64,000 nucleotides of DNA from Drosophila pseudoobscura (GCF_009870125.1 NC_046679.1:9424001-9488000); one strand, 5' to 3'. Positions 22,201 through 36,104 are shown, counted from the first letter of the stretch. Notes: generated by a model not told the origin, from the letters alone. A program made the numbers and translations.

Positions 22201-25200
22201 CGTCTCTTCTAAATGGAAAAAAGGTTTTGTCACGGCTAAGCACTTTCCACATTCACAAGGGTCGCCACCAACGCCACCGTCAGCTGCTGCCCCTGTCCAC
22301 CCACTGTCCGGAGCCACAGACCACAAACCGCGGACGCGTAGCTTCCGTTTCGTCTTTTTCTTTTTTCATTTGATTTCAATGGTTTATACACAATTTTCAT
22401 GGCTGTGAGCGACTCTGGAGGTTGGGCTGTAAAGTTTTATCATTATAATTGCAAGAAACGGGGCACTCTTGGGCGTCACGCAGGGAAAGGCCACTGGACA
22501 ACATCTGGCCTGAGGCTAATGATCGAACCATCTACAAAATTATGAAGATACCTCTCGACTTTCGGGTGGGCTATGACTGTGCCAAAATGAAAATAAGTTA
22601 GACTGGAAGAAGTTTCATTCCATAACGATATTATTTTATCACTTTTATTAGTTTAAATTCCTTTGTGTAATCATTTCTATATTAGTTACTTTAGTTAATA
22701 CTTCCCTACTCTGCTCAAGAATGTAACTCTTAAATCGTTACAACCTTGCGACTCGTTGTTTTGAGTAAGCCCCCGCTCAGATGAAATTTGTCCCTGATGA
22801 CACTTGATCCATGAGGAGTCCTTATCAGCGGAACCTCCAGTTGCTGGGAACGACAACTACAACGACAACGACAACGAAAATGGCTGTCTGCTTGCTTTGG
22901 CCCAATCCCAGTATTCTGGAGCATCCTTATCTGGCGTATAACTCGACAAAATGAAAGGGTCGCAATGACAACTCAATGAAAAAGTTAGGCATGCAAACTA
23001 AGGACGCAGGCAGTGGAAGCAGCAGGAACATGAAGTTTGATATCATTAAAGGCCACTTATGTGTCAAATGCAACACAGCCGCAGCCGCAGCAGCAGTAGC
23101 AGTAGCAGAATCACCCGCAATGACAGTGCCAGTGGCAGAAATAGAAGGAGCCGGGGCAGGACGACCAAGAAGTCGACGGCACACTTAAATGTCATTGAAA
23201 TTGAAGCTCACTTGACAAGTAATGCTGGCGCAACAGACCCGCGCCCGCACTCTCATTCTCTACCCACTCTCTCTCTCTCCCAACCCAACACACATACGAG
23301 CAGGGGGGGGCGGGTCTGAGGATGAACTTAAGTCAACTACACAAAAGCCCTGTCAGTAGACGCTGACAGCTCGCTTCGAGTCTGCCCCGCCTACGTATGT
23401 GTATATCAGAGTTCTGGCTGTATGAGTAAGTATGTGCGGTGCAATTTTCTATCTTTTTATGCGAGGTACTCTCGTACAGCAGAGGGTATATTGTACTCGA
23501 TCAAATGCGAACTTATTTTTGATCAGCCAACTTTAGTAATTTCCAATAATGGAGATACTTGTTTCAAAGAAATCTCAAATATTTGCTATAGTCCTTGCAT
23601 CCATTTTGCTTTGGAGATTTTTGGGAAATTTCTCTTCTGACGAGCAGAGGGTATCTTTCAGTTGGAATGTAAGCTATAGGGTTTTTGCTCGTTTCCTCGC
23701 AAGCCTGGGAGATTGACATTATCTACGGACACTGAGTGATTTGCTCAGGAAGACGAGGAGAGACGATGAGGAGAAAGTTGACTGTCGCATAATTTTCATA
23801 ATTGCATTGCCACGCATCAACGGAAATTGCATGCCGCCAACAAGTCGATGTCAATAATTGCCAGGCCAGACCAGACCAGACGTACTACCGCTTGGCATGG
23901 AGCCGGGCGGACGTGGCGTATGCGTAACCACCGGCGCTGCATTCATGCTGTAGTCAAGCAATTTAAATGCCACAAAAATGCATTAAAATCCGAGGGCATG
24001 TATAAATTATTGCACTTTCATTAACAAACATTTTCGGACGCACTCTATCCACCAGCCTTGACTCAATGGTCATTTAATTAATTCCCTGTCAGGCTAGAGC
24101 TCATATTAAACGATGGCTTAAATGATTTATGGCTTAAACAATTTGCCACTTATCAATGCGCACAGGTAAATGAAATGACCAGCCGCAGACCTCGCACTCG
24201 CATTTCCAGTGCTTCAATAAAACCCAATGAAGCGTGGCAAATGAACCTCGATTGCCGATTGCCTAAGATGGGGGAACGGGAACCATATCCACAAGCACCC
24301 ACAAGCCGCAATGGAGTTGTTCTCCTGGTTTTGCCGATACGCCGCACAATTATCCACCTCAGCGAACTCACAAAATCTGCCAAAAACTATTAATATTACG
24401 AGGAGGAGGTGCAAGTTCAAAACTTTTCGACCTCACTAAAAGTTTACTTTTCATAGTTGTTGACCCAAGCCAGATATGATCTGTCCATGAAATTGATGAT
24501 GCATTTTATCGAATATTTACGAGTTTAGAGTCAGTAATCGATTAACCAACAATTAACACATTTGGCCAATGGGCGTAGGGATAGCAACAAGTGTTGCCCC
24601 TGGCTCGGATTTTCAGCGAACTTTGTCTTATGATTCTCACTCACTGGCTGCCATGGCTGCTGACTGTATGACTATGGCAGGGCGGGTGTGGTTGTTGGTG
24701 CTCTTGTAATATAATAAAACGCTTATTAAATTTTGCTGCTGCTATAACAAGCTGAGCAAGTCCCAGCCACAAAATTGCTGTCCTGGGTTTGCCACAGCAC
24801 CACGCTTCCGATTCGTTCTTCATCTGGCTGTTGGCAGTTGGCTGGTGGCTGCTGGCTCCTGGCTCCTGCTGGCTGTTGGCTGCTGGCACCGTTGCTCTAT
24901 TTCTTGCCTTCATGATAATGATGCGGTCTTGTTATGGCTTTTTGTTGGCACCGGCACCGGCACCAGGCCAGAGACCACGACTGGCATCATCATCGGCACC
25001 ATCACCGTCGCCCTCTTTGGGGCCAGACTGTTGCGGTCTGCACCACTCAACAAGCATTGCAGACCTACCCAACCTCGGCGAAAACTTTTCGTGTACTGCC
25101 AAACACTTTTTCCTCCTCCTTCAGCTCCTTCTCTGCTGCTGCCGCTTCTCTCGTAGTTATTGTTGTTGCAGTTGTTGCGGCAAGAGAAAGTTCAGGGTAT

Positions 25201-26700
25201 CCATGGCTTTGGGCTCCAGAGAGGGGGAGGATAAGCACCCAAGGGGGGGAGAGCTTGTATTAGCATTGTGTCAGCCATGGCAACTTAAATAATTTGCTTA
25301 TTTTTGGGGCTTTTTATTGTTGTGGCGTAATTATATTTTAATGACACTTTAAGCACAAATTATGACGTCTCTGGGTGTGTGTGTTCTGGTCCTGGCCCTG
25401 GCCTGGGAGGGGGCTGGAAATTGAAAATGGAAGGTGCGAAAGCTTGATGAACTTGAAACGAGTTTGGAAAAGTTTCGGGACTGTAGGTTATGGGAACTAT
25501 TTGAGGGTTATAAAGTTAATTATTATTATACTTGGCAACTTTTGTTGCGTGAAGCCTTAGGAGGTATATAAAATAGTGAAAGAGGCACCAAAAATTAATG
25601 AATATTCCCAGAGTACATTGGACGGGTTTCTTATAATTGTCTTACTTTGATACATGTACAACCAAGTAAGTAGAACCTTTGCAGATGCCATGTTTTAGAG
25701 CCCACGGATGGCTAGAGCTGGAACATAAATAGTCCCTTCCTGGTCATAAAATTCAGACATGCCAACTCGGGTTATACTTATCTAAACCAAAGGAGAACTG
25801 GCACGAAGAGGCACTGCCTGCCGGATAGCCATTAAAGCCGTAAATCTAAAATTAAATGCCGAGATAAGCGGACTACGTAAATTATGCCATTTGCTTGGGC
25901 CCAAGTTCACACCAAACAATTTCCGACACGAAAAGGCGCAAAAAGCCACACACCATCATGCCACACACATGCGGAAGGCCGAGCAAAAAGCAACAGGACC
26001 CAGCAGCAAAACATCTTCAATAGCTTCAAGCTTGCAGGCCCGGGCTCTTGCTTGTCGGCCCTTGGTCCTGCCTTCTCGCTAAATTATAACAATTTTGTAA
26101 TTTATTTAAGAGCTGCACATAAATGGCCAAAGTCATTTGTTTAAGCGTAGCCCCCAGTCCTCCATTCTCATGTGGCTGTCCTGGCTCTTGTTTGTATGTG
26201 TCTGCTAATAATTCACTTAAGCTGCGCTGCATAAAATGCTTTTAAATTTAATTACAAAGCATTTTCGCCAGTGAGTCGCACGGTGCGTATACTCAATATC
26301 CACGCTGCTTAGCAAAAGACCAGAGCCGGCAGCGGGAAAGGAAAGAGCAGCGAGCAGAATGAAGAAGGCAGAGGGCAAAGCATACCTGTATGGAAATATT
26401 AATGACAAAGCAAATATGTTTGGCTGGCAATCGAGTTATGCAATTTCATTTGACGCCCGGCGATGATTTATCGGCCCAAGTGGGTGCCGTGCCTCTCCCG
26501 CCTGCGGCAAGTGCTGGAAATTGAGTGGATTCATCATTTTGCCGGAGCACAGAAACATCATAATAGCTTTCACCTTTCCCCCTCGTTACGACCGCACGAT
26601 ATGGGAATAACCTTTCGTATTTGCCATGATATATGAAAATGATAATGCGCTTTGACAGCTGTAGCTCTCAACCACACAGCCACACTTCCCAGCGCACGAG
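19280..26700. other. Long non-coding stretch
   Basis: No CDS is supported. Open frames such as those at 24.8-25.3 kb come from CTG/TGG-rich low-complexity DNA. Small tandems include CCAGT near 22160-22180 and a GCAGCA/GTAGCA run at 23077-23107. A GGGGGGGCGGG tract lies at about 23303-23312. Possibly intergenic or a 5' intron of the Dscam-family gene. Confidence 0.5.
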
Positions 26701-26829
26701 CATGTGTACGATAACGAGTATGTGTGTCTGTTCAAGTGGCATTCAATGCGTGCAACATGCTCGCCCGCTCGCTGCCTTTCGATTTGCCCTAGGTCAAGTA
26801 TTTTTTTGAAAAACTTTCAAATTCTGCCA

Positions 26830-28150
26830 GTGCTCTGCCGCAGTCGGCGCCGGAAGAGCGCGCCTGCGCTCTGCGTTTGTTGACAGCAGAGAGAGACAGC
26901 AGCAGCGGAAGCAACACGTGCTCGACCAATTTACTGAAGAGTGGGGGTGAACATGAAGGGTAAACAAATAACAAAAATGTGTGAGCGAAAAGCTGAATGA
27001 CAGTTTACGCTAAAAGTCGCGTAGTAAGGCGGTGCTGGCGTTGATAAAAAACGGCGTGCCATGGTCGGGAGGGAGAGAGGGAAACAGACTCGTGGTTGGC
27101 TGTCGTGCTTTATGTAGCATAACTTTTGGCGCCAAAGTGGCATTCGTGCATCGGACAGTCCGCGTGATTTATGATGTCAGATGCCACCGCCGAGGTGATG
27201 AAGTGCCCATGGACCACAGAGCCGCAGGATTGTGAAATGGCAAAACGAGTTGTACTCTGAATGGAAATGGCAAAAAAAGTAAATGTAAATAAGGATAGAA
27301 AACTAGTCAAAGGTATTGAACTTTGTGGTTATTGACAGATGAGATTTCGAATATTTTATGAAATAACAATGAATAGAATGATGGCTTAGCATTGAATAGA
27401 TATTAAAATAAATACGGGTTGTCAGATAAATAAAAACAATTGTTCGATTTTATTTAAGTTTGAAGAGTACAGCCTTAAATCAGTTTAATTTTATATTGAA
27501 AAACTCATGGAAAGTCGAATTGATTAGTTTTTTGTAAAAATTGTAACCTCGGCATTTCAAGGCATTCGTCTAAATAAAATAATTTTTTCAACAATTATCG
27601 GGTGGGTATCTGAATGCCACTGAACACTTTTCTGTTTTTTAAATTTTTCTAAAATGTATTATATTAAAATATGCACGACAATATCAACAACAAGTGCACT
27701 CTGCCTCCGTCCCGCTCTTCGCTCTGTCTTTCTCGCTTTGTCTGAGACTTTGTTTTACTCATTCTCTCACTCTATGCCACAGAATGCTCTCCTCTCTCTT
27801 TGTTGGTGCATGCCAGACAGATAGCAAAGAGAGCGCCAAGCGAGAGAAGAGAAACACCAAAGCCTGCGTCGGCGCTGCGTTGACTGCGGAGCTGGCAGAG
27901 CAGTCGGCGCCGTTCGATTGGGGGCCACGTGTGGCAACAGTTACAGTTACAGCCCGGACTGGGGCTTGGGGGCGGGTGTGAAGCGATTACGCTGACAGAG
28001 ATAAGCCCCACCGACAGACGCTGCTGTCGAGGATGATACGGGCAGAGGCTGCTGGCAGTAACGCAGGCAGCAGGCAGCAAAGGACGATTGCAGGATTCAG
28101 TCATTGCCGGCGTTTCGAACTGTTTGGACGTGTCCATCGGACGAAATCGG
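26830..28150 (+). promoter_or_regulatory. GC-rich, GAGAG-containing candidate upstream regulatory or promoter region
   Basis: Against AT-rich surroundings this stretch has GC-rich islands with an identical 13-mer GCAGTCGGCGCCG at 26840-26852 and 27900-27912. GAGAG (GAGA-factor type) words are nearby (26889-26893, 27820-27850) and CTCTC runs lie at 27715-27800. Such features are common at promoters of developmentally regulated fly genes. Assignment to the Dscam-family gene is inference. Confidence 0.35.
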
Positions 28151-28212
28151 AAATTGTTGCGAGTGGTAATGGCAGAATCACAGTGTTTTAGTATTAGTTA
28201 AGCATATCCTTC

Positions 28213-28435
28213 CACACACACTCACACACACACACACATGTGATAGTTGAAATGTATCGGTGTATGGGTGAGTGTGTGTGTGCTAGGCACTATTTGGGGA
28301 TTTAATGGAAAAAGCATTAATGGATGCTGCCGTTACCGCTGCCGCCTCGGGGAGTGACTACAGCTAGAGCGCCATCGGTGATAGTGGCCAGTGTGTGTAT
28401 GTATGTATGCGTGTGTGGTGTGTGCGTGTGTGTCT
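28213..28435 (+). repeat. CA and TG/TATG microsatellites
   Basis: A CACACA tract occurs at about 28213-28240 and GTGTGTGTG at about 28270-28282. A mixed GTGTGTATGTATG run lies at about 28391-28432. Length is likely to vary between individuals. Confidence 0.75.
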
Positions 28436-28729
28436 GGGCATAAAGGGATAAATATGTATCAATGTACACGTGTGTGCCTGTGTGGGTCTGCTGGGCTGTG
28501 TGATTTTGTTGCTGCCTAAAACTATGCAGCACAATTTTGTTTGCTGACATTTTTGTTTGCTCTCTCGCTTGCTCATGTGTGTGTCTGGGCCTCTGTGAGA
28601 CCTCTCGGTTTGTGTGTGTGTGTATGGTGTTTGGTTTTATCGTGGATTTTACTGACTTTACGGGTTATTTGTCCGCACGAATGTGTTCATAAAAAATGTA
28701 ACAAAAGTGGATTTTCGCTGGCCCGAAAC

Positions 28730-29320
28730 GCTTTGTGTGTGCCTCGGACGCCCCCCTAACGTGAACGGAAGCGGAAACGGAAGCTGGCTGGTGCATACAC
28801 AACACACACACACACACGCAGACACAGCGAGGGGTAGCCCTGGCAAGTGGATAAAGTAAATTGAATAAAAGGTGAAATAATTTGAGCGCTAAGCAGGCCG
28901 GCCGAGGTCTGCAAAGTGAAGGCTAATGGAAAAGTGTGAAAAAGGTTGCAAAGTGAACCCGAAAAAGAAACTGAGAAACTCCTTCGAAATTCCAATTTCC
29001 CAGTCAGTCGTGGGAAAAATGCAAATGTAGCAGCAACCGACAGGCAACGAAGAGCTACAATGGTGACTTTTTGTGAAACTTTATGGAGCGCAGAGCGCTG
29101 CCAGGCGGCAAATTGAATCGAATGGCCACGGCGCTGTCAACGCTGACGTGCCGTGAAGCATGTGCCATGCGATTATCAAAGTGTGATAAAATTGCGGCAA
29201 CAATAGCCAGAAAGCAAAAAAAAAAAAGCGAAAAAAAGGAACCAGGAAAAAACGTATCGGAAGGAGGAGAGAGGACAGCGGAGGATAAAAGGAAGAAGGA
29301 TGAAAAATCGTAGCCTAGTC
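28730..29320 (+). promoter_or_regulatory. 5'UTR-like purine-rich stretch, candidate upstream non-coding exon
   Basis: The plus strand is unusually rich in AAGTGAA, GTGAAA and AACGGAAGCGG-type words and A/G runs (for example 28910-28985 and 29209-29310), as in long leaders of fly neuronal genes. It has small ORFs but no domain. If it is the first exon of the Dscam-family gene, a ~7 kb intron would separate it from the coding start at 36105. This is inferred from composition only. Confidence 0.3.
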
Positions 29321-31304
29321 ACAGTCCATAAAAATTTACCGTCTATGCACTGCGTATAATTTATGGTCGCGAGGCTCCTTTCTGCTCTGTATCCGCCTCC
29401 TTCTTTTCCACCCACTCCTTATATGTTTTTTTCTGGCCACCTTTTGGCAATTGTTGAATGCAGCCGCATTTTTTTTCGTCTAGCATATGTAAGCTGCCAG
29501 CCATATGTGTTAGTTCATGTGTCTGTGTGTGTGTGTGTGTGTGCATGAGGCATTCCCTGGCTGAGTGCCAAAAATAATAAAATCACAATTTGATGCCAGA
29601 CAACTCAATGTAAGTGCTGGCTGGCCGAAGATCTTGCATGCATGCAGCTTTCCTCTAAGAGACTAAGGACTCCCATTCATTTGGAGCAGGAGCTGGGACT
29701 CGAAAAGCAAATCCAGCAGCAGTCTGTGGCCCAAGATAACGAGGTAATTTCACTGAATGATTCGCAGTTTTTATTTTCCGCTCGGCTCGGAATTTCCGTG
29801 CTGCTTAGTTTAAGCAAATTGAGTTGCAGTGGCTTTTGCAGCGCCAATAAAAATTGCACAACTTCGATGGCTTTTTGGTATCCTTTTTCGCTTCTCCTCG
29901 TCCTCTCTCTCTCTCTCTCCGTTTCTCTCTGTATCGTTGGCGTATTTTGGGGTCTTGCTTCTGGGATCCGCAAGCTATTGAATTATGCATTGCCCCTAGA
30001 TAAGCTCGAATGTTGCATAAGGTTGGCATTGCCACTCGAACGGGCTGGAATTGGCTGCCGGTTAGGGGGATGGGTCCCAGGCGGGTAGGGTCCTCTATTA
30101 AAATTTAATCTGTGAAAATATTTGTATGCACCGAATGGAAGTGAAAAGCCAATCGGAAAGAGAGCTCTGGCTGTGATAGGGCCCTTACAAAGCAAAAGGG
30201 AATTCGGGTTGGAAAAACGTGTACATTTCTATTGGAATGTTTTACGAGCAGTGCTTTTTCTTTGTTGCTTTTACGAGTATCTTTTATAAATATTGCGCAT
30301 TGCTTCGTACTAGAATTTATTGGATTTTCGAAACATTCGTCAAAGTTTTCAGAGTTTTTGTAGCCTTCCCATGCAATGCAATCAACGCCCTATAAGACAT
30401 AACCGTTTCTCCAAGTGCTGCTGTAATTTGTGATCTCATTATATCGTCACGTCCTTCCATAGCACCAATTCCGTCGCAAATTACTTCCTCATTTATCACC
30501 TTTACTCGCCATCAACCGCAACATTCAGCCGTTTAAAGAGTTCTGCGAGGTTCGCTGTCAGCTCTTGTACCAATTAAATTTATTTGTAAGACAGCGCCAT
30601 GGCCAAAGCCCTCGCAATCCACTCAAGTCAACTTTATTCATAATAACAACAAGAACCTCTCGCTGCACGAGAAATACACACAGCGGCGGTGACAGTGGCA
30701 TCAGAGGCAGCAATGGCACAAAGGCACTCCAAAACGCCAGAGGGACACAAGAACAAGAACAAGAACAATGATAAAGCGGCAGCCCCCCAGCCCCCAGCCC
30801 CCAGCTCGGGGGTCTGTCAATGTGACAATGCAGCATCGCTGAACCGTTAGCTGCCCCAGCTGCTGCCTATCCCATACCATTCTACCTTTCTATATGTACG
30901 GGTACATACAATATATACTAGTATCTGCCACCTCTTGATCCCCGTTGGGAGCGGGAGCATTGCAACGACAAACAATAGAAAGTTGCCATGGGAGAACAAA
31001 AAATATGCGCGCCCATTACATTTTGTTGCTTTGGCTCATTTTTCTTGTTGCTGTGCGGCCCCGGCAGACAATTGTTGTGCCAGAATTGATGTAATATAAA
31101 AGGTGGCCAAACATTTGTTGGGACACGCGAAATGAGGAGGACCACTCTGCATAGGGGAAGGCGGCTGGCAGGGAAAAATGTTATTAGGTGGCTCGTCGCC
31201 TTTGGATTTCCGCCCAGTCCTAGTCCCAGTCTCCAGTTCGAGTTCCACTTCTGTCCGGTTCTGGGGAGCTGGGTACATTGTTCCAGTGGCCGCTTTTGTG
31301 CGGG

Positions 31305-31351
31305 GCCATAGCCATAGCCGTAGCCATAGCCATAGCCGTAGCCATAGCCAT
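31305..31351 (+). repeat. GCCATA/GCCGTA hexamer tandem
   Basis: Roughly eight units of GCCATA with interspersed GCCGTA variants occur in a row. Confidence 0.85.
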
Positions 31352-31638
31352 TTACGAGTATGGAGTCCGCGACGGATGCTCTTTGACTTGCGGCCTAAGC
31401 CATTGTTGGCCGTAACCAAAGAGTTGCACTTCAGTCTGGGCGAGTGCAAATGGATCCATTGTTTAGGGGGATTGGGAAGGAGAGAGCTTGAAGTGGGTGC
31501 TGGCGACAGGAAATTGCTTGGGTTGGGGCGCCTGTTGTGTTGCTTAAAGTCGCCTTTAAACTCCCGTTGGGCAGGAAGTCGGGCATATAAATTGCCAGGC
31601 TGTCAACCGACGCTAAACGCAAACACATCCGCCCCAAA

Positions 31639-31667
31639 GTACGAGTACGAGTACGAGTACGAGTATG
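31639..31667 (+). repeat. TACGAG hexamer tandem
   Basis: TACGAG is repeated about four times and ends in TACGAGTATG. The same core word is scattered singly through the whole window. Confidence 0.85.
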
Positions 31668-34600
31668 CATAACACAGTTCACATTGCATGCACTGCGCCT
31701 GCAAGCGAGGGCCGAGAATAAAAAGAAAGCAAACATCGCAGGTGACGAGCATTAAAACGATTCAACAGCTCCGACTCAAAGCAAGAAAAATTATATTGCT
31801 TAACGCCTGCCACCCTCTCCAGCCGCGCCTCTCACCGGATAAGGGCGTGGCAGTTGCGGATGCAGCAACGTTTAACCTCAGCCAGGCACCTAGTGAGGGG
31901 GTGGCTAGAGGGTGGCATGGCATTTGCGCTCGACTGCCTCTGAAACACATGGAGGCATGACCAAGGGTGCCCCAGTCTTTGAATTGTTGCTCTTGCTGTT
32001 GCTGTTGCTGTTGCCACACTGCTATTGCTTTTGCTTACGCTGCATCGTGCTGTTGCTGTTTGTTGTGGCGTTTCCCACCCAAAGCCTTTCACACCGCACA
32101 AAACATACACGGGGCAAAAAAAAACACCTCCATCCGTCCACTCGTGTGCTCAAGGTGCATGCCGCGCTGAGGACTCCTGGAGTATCCAGGCCCATTGGCC
32201 AGCAGTGGCAGGAGCCCTTGCAAGTAGCCTCTTTTGGGGATTTCATTGTGCAAGATTGATTACCCTGTTAGCAACTGTTGCCAATTGTTGGAGCTAAGCT
32301 TCAGGGTGCTAATGCTTTCTTGGGGAGCTCTCTCATTGGCTTATTATCATCTAGCTGGTGCTGGAGGATGAGTAGCGCAATTTCAATACATTTTAACACA
32401 TTCTCAAAAAAATCTACCTTTCTTAGGATACTCCTAGGTATCTTATGTAACAAAAGTTCACAGTGTCTGCTTCAAGTTGAGGAAACCTTTTGGTGTCCCC
32501 AGTCCCAAGTGACCGTCAAAGACTTCGAAAGTCCCTTCAGATTTTCACAAAAGTTTTTAAGCCTCTACTTGTCTGTCTATTGAAATGTCAGGAATAAGAT
32601 GAAAATATCAGTCTGAGTCAAATTAGTGTTAATAAGGTTGCCGCCTTACCACATTTTCACATTGAGATATAGTCGAAAGTCACTCAAGATGTTTCTAAAG
32701 TTTTTCTTGTCTGTCGGATTAAAAAGCGAAGAATATACTTGCAGAACAAATGCAATAGTTATTTCAAAAGCATACGAGAACTGTTCAATAAGTACACATG
32801 CACAATGGTAGGGCTATAGAATTCCTTAAACTAATGCTTGTATGTATAATACATCTAACGAGACAAATATTGAGTAATCCGCTCATCTGAAATAGCTGAT
32901 TTGTGGTATAGACAAAGAATGTCCCCATTGCCATCGCTCAAATTCAAACATGAGTGAGATGGTATGTTTTTCGGACCTAAAACGGACTTGCTCATCGGCA
33001 CGGATACAGTTTCAAGCCTGTTCCAGAGGTCCACGAGCACATTCACATTATGCTATCAAATAACATCGTTCCAAAAACATGACGGGTCAGCTAGTATATC
33101 TAACAAGAACGGTTTTAGGTTTAAGATATCTTAACATATGTATAAGTCTATTTGTCTGATTGACTGATGGATTTATAAACGCATATACCAAGCGCAAAAA
33201 TCGGAATTGGAAATGCCGGGATTTATTTGTATTTAAAGGTAAAGTTAATTTAGACGGGCAAAGACAAGCATTACCAATATTCAACTTTTTGGTAAAACTA
33301 CGATCCATTTACGCTATTTAATTACCCCAGTTGAAGAACATCTATTGAATAATTCATAGTCAATTAGCGAAACGTTGGGAAAAAAACTTTTGCCACGCTG
33401 GGGACAACGCCAACAGGAGCGTGTGTTTTCGCAGCCACTGGATTATCAAAACAAATAAACAGCCATAATGTTCATAGTCACACATCGCAGAAAAATAAAT
33501 AAACTAAATAAAACCAGAGCTCAACACGCACACCCGCTCTCAGACACATGTGCCGGAGCCGGGAGTTACCATAATCTAGAGTGACAGAACTAAAGCGGCG
33601 GCCACATACTCGTATTTAGTGTCAAATTTGCTGACAGTTAGCAGTTATGACACCAGGCACACATACGGGGACAAGCCAAAGTAATCGCTTTGTGCGACGG
33701 AGCTGGAGCGGAGGCTGTGGCAGTACGAGTATCCTGACAACTGGAGATGCCCCGGCCTCAGGTCTCTCCAACTGCCGCCTGAAGCAGGAGCGCTTGGAGA
33801 CAGACTCTGGCAGTTGGACGGGCCAGAGAGCGACACACAAAAGCGGGAAAATAAAAACTCATTAAAAATGAAAGGCAAACACAGGCACCCACCCACCCAC
33901 ACTGAGAGAAAGAGCCCACACACTCAGGTTTCCGTTTCCTTTTTTTCTCTCTCTTGTTTGTAATGACTGTGACGCCGTGCAAGTGTTAGGCAAAGAAACG
34001 AATTGCTCGTGGCAAATCGCTCGACAAAAGACGCTGCAAAAATAAACAAATCATTTAAAATTCTCAATTAAATGCAAACAGAGATGCCTCACACACGCCC
34101 ACACATGGGTCGAGACCGTCTAAGCCGCCCCGCCACTCAATGAAAAGGTGTCAAGTTGCAAACATAAAAAGGAACTCTTCAGTGTGACCCTCACCGCCCA
34201 AATAGACCTTCCCCTTCGCCCGCCCAGACTCTCCAGCTCCTGTCGATTCTTGTAATGGGTGTCATGATGATGTTTATTTAGTCGCTAAGCTAAGTGCCCG
34301 CCCGACTAAGGATGGAAAAGGATTCGGCTCGAACTTTCTACTGGGCTGTTGAACTCCTGCTTCTCGACCTCAAAACATGTTTATGTCTTCTTCATTGTAG
34401 TCGGGCGCTCATGTATTCCATGGGGTTGGAGCGAAGCGGAGAGAACTTGGCCTGTGCCATTCCAAATAAAATTTAATGATGGCAAAAGTCATTCATTTCG
34501 TATGCTCGCTCATAAATACTCGTTAAATGTATTTACCAAGAGCTCTACAGCAAAGCAAACGGAGGATTGCTCTCTGTGCGAGTGTGTGTCGTCCATGTAT

Positions 34601-36104
34601 TTACGGCTACAAGTTGTGGATGTGGCAGAGGCAGTGGCAGTGGCAGTACCAGTACCAGAAGCCTCCCAATGCGGCGGACTGATGTTGATTTCTCGCCTAT
34701 GTCGTCGTGTGTTGTCGAGTCTGGCATACGTATTTATTCAGCACTTTGTGCTCTGTATCCCGAATCGTATTGTTGTAATTGTCGCTTGGATTGTTTGCGC
34801 AACTCAGACTGCAAATCGTTGCCCAGCCAGTGTCCTTTATCACGAAAATGATTTGAACTTGACACGAAAATACACAGAAGAGTTTGGGGGAAACGCTTTC
34901 ATCGGGTATGCATATTGAAATTTAAGAGTACAGGGTGCAAGGGTAACATAAATGATATTTAACATGCATAGCTTTCACACTGTATTCCGAAGATATTCAG
35001 TCTGAAACACGGTTCTAAAAGGTTCTCTGAACTGTTCCACTTATCATCCTCGAGCTTCTAATGTTCAGACAATAATAAAAGTTTGAATAATAATAATAAT
35101 TGCCCCAAAACTATTCTCATCATTAAATATATAACGACACATTTTAGCTTATATTTGACTCTGCCAATCTTTATTTACAAAAACATTTCGGACTGGCCGG
35201 AAGCATGCAATAATTGCTAAAACTCCTCCTTTTTTTTTTGTTGCTCTCGAGACTCTGAGTTTTACAAATTGGCCAGCCAAACAAAAGAAAGCCAAACATT
35301 TTCATAATGCATATGTAAATTAAAACGTTGGCTTTCGTTTTCTATATATTTCAGGTGGCTGGATACAAAGGAAACATAACTGCACAATATTCCAAACAAA
35401 AACAGAAAACAGAAAAGAGGAAAAACAGAAATAAGCAAACAGCAAGCAGTTTATGCAAAAGGCAAACACAACCAAAACGAAAGACCGACCTTTGTGCCCG
35501 TAGATGTTCCTGCATATTGCATATTGAGAAAATAAACAAGCAGCTGGAATAATAAACGAAACTAAATTTAATTTTCTACATCCAACACAGAATTTACATG
35601 CAACGAAATGAGTTTATTAGAGCTTCTTCTTCTAGCCAAGTCAAAAGGTAAGTTCTGAGTTTTTATACCCTTTCAGAAGAGTTAGACGACTTTTGCAGCA
35701 CAGAAGCTTGCAATGTACGTACTTGCATCCCTGTACTATTTTATGTTATTACCTGGAAGAGTATCTCCAGTGTCGGTGTTCAGTGTTGAATGCCCTTCCT
35801 GTTTTCGTTGCACTGCTGCTCCTGCTCCTGTGGCTGCTGGCTTCTGGCAAATAAACAACTCAGACTGCATGAATATATCTGAAAAGTGAACTGCATCCAC
35901 GCAAGCCGCTGCTAAGGAGGCTCGGCTGCGAATCAGGCTTGCCCCTGTGGCAAGCGAACGAAACCGAATCCAAATTAACCGCATTTATGAGTTGCACTTG
36001 AGGCACAAAGCACACACATGGCTGGGGAGGGCTGACTGCCGGCAGCAACAGCTACAACGACATTAAAGTTTTAAGCAAACTATACTCGTATACGTATAAC
36101 GACA

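Larger units (their letters stand above)
29330..36104. other. Non-coding stretch immediately upstream of the Dscam-family coding start
   Basis: No CDS is supported. It holds (TG)n at 29523-29543 and a C-rich run at 30783-30802. It also has the two hexamer tandems listed separately, a Helitron-end-like word at 33081-33095 and many TACGAG words. A pyrimidine-rich tract followed by CAG near 35800-35865 could be a splice acceptor for the coding exon. Confidence 0.45.

Noticed and set aside
24789-25292. 167-residue plus-strand ORF
   Set aside because: It comes from CTGGCTG/CTGCTG and CGGCACC-type low-complexity DNA; other frames are open there too, and there is no domain, promoter or poly(A) signal.
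34349-34918. 189-residue plus-strand ORF
   Set aside because: Composition is unlike fly proteins (Val/Ala repeat from GGCAGT tandem, many Cys), overlapping frames are open, and no splice or promoter support is visible.
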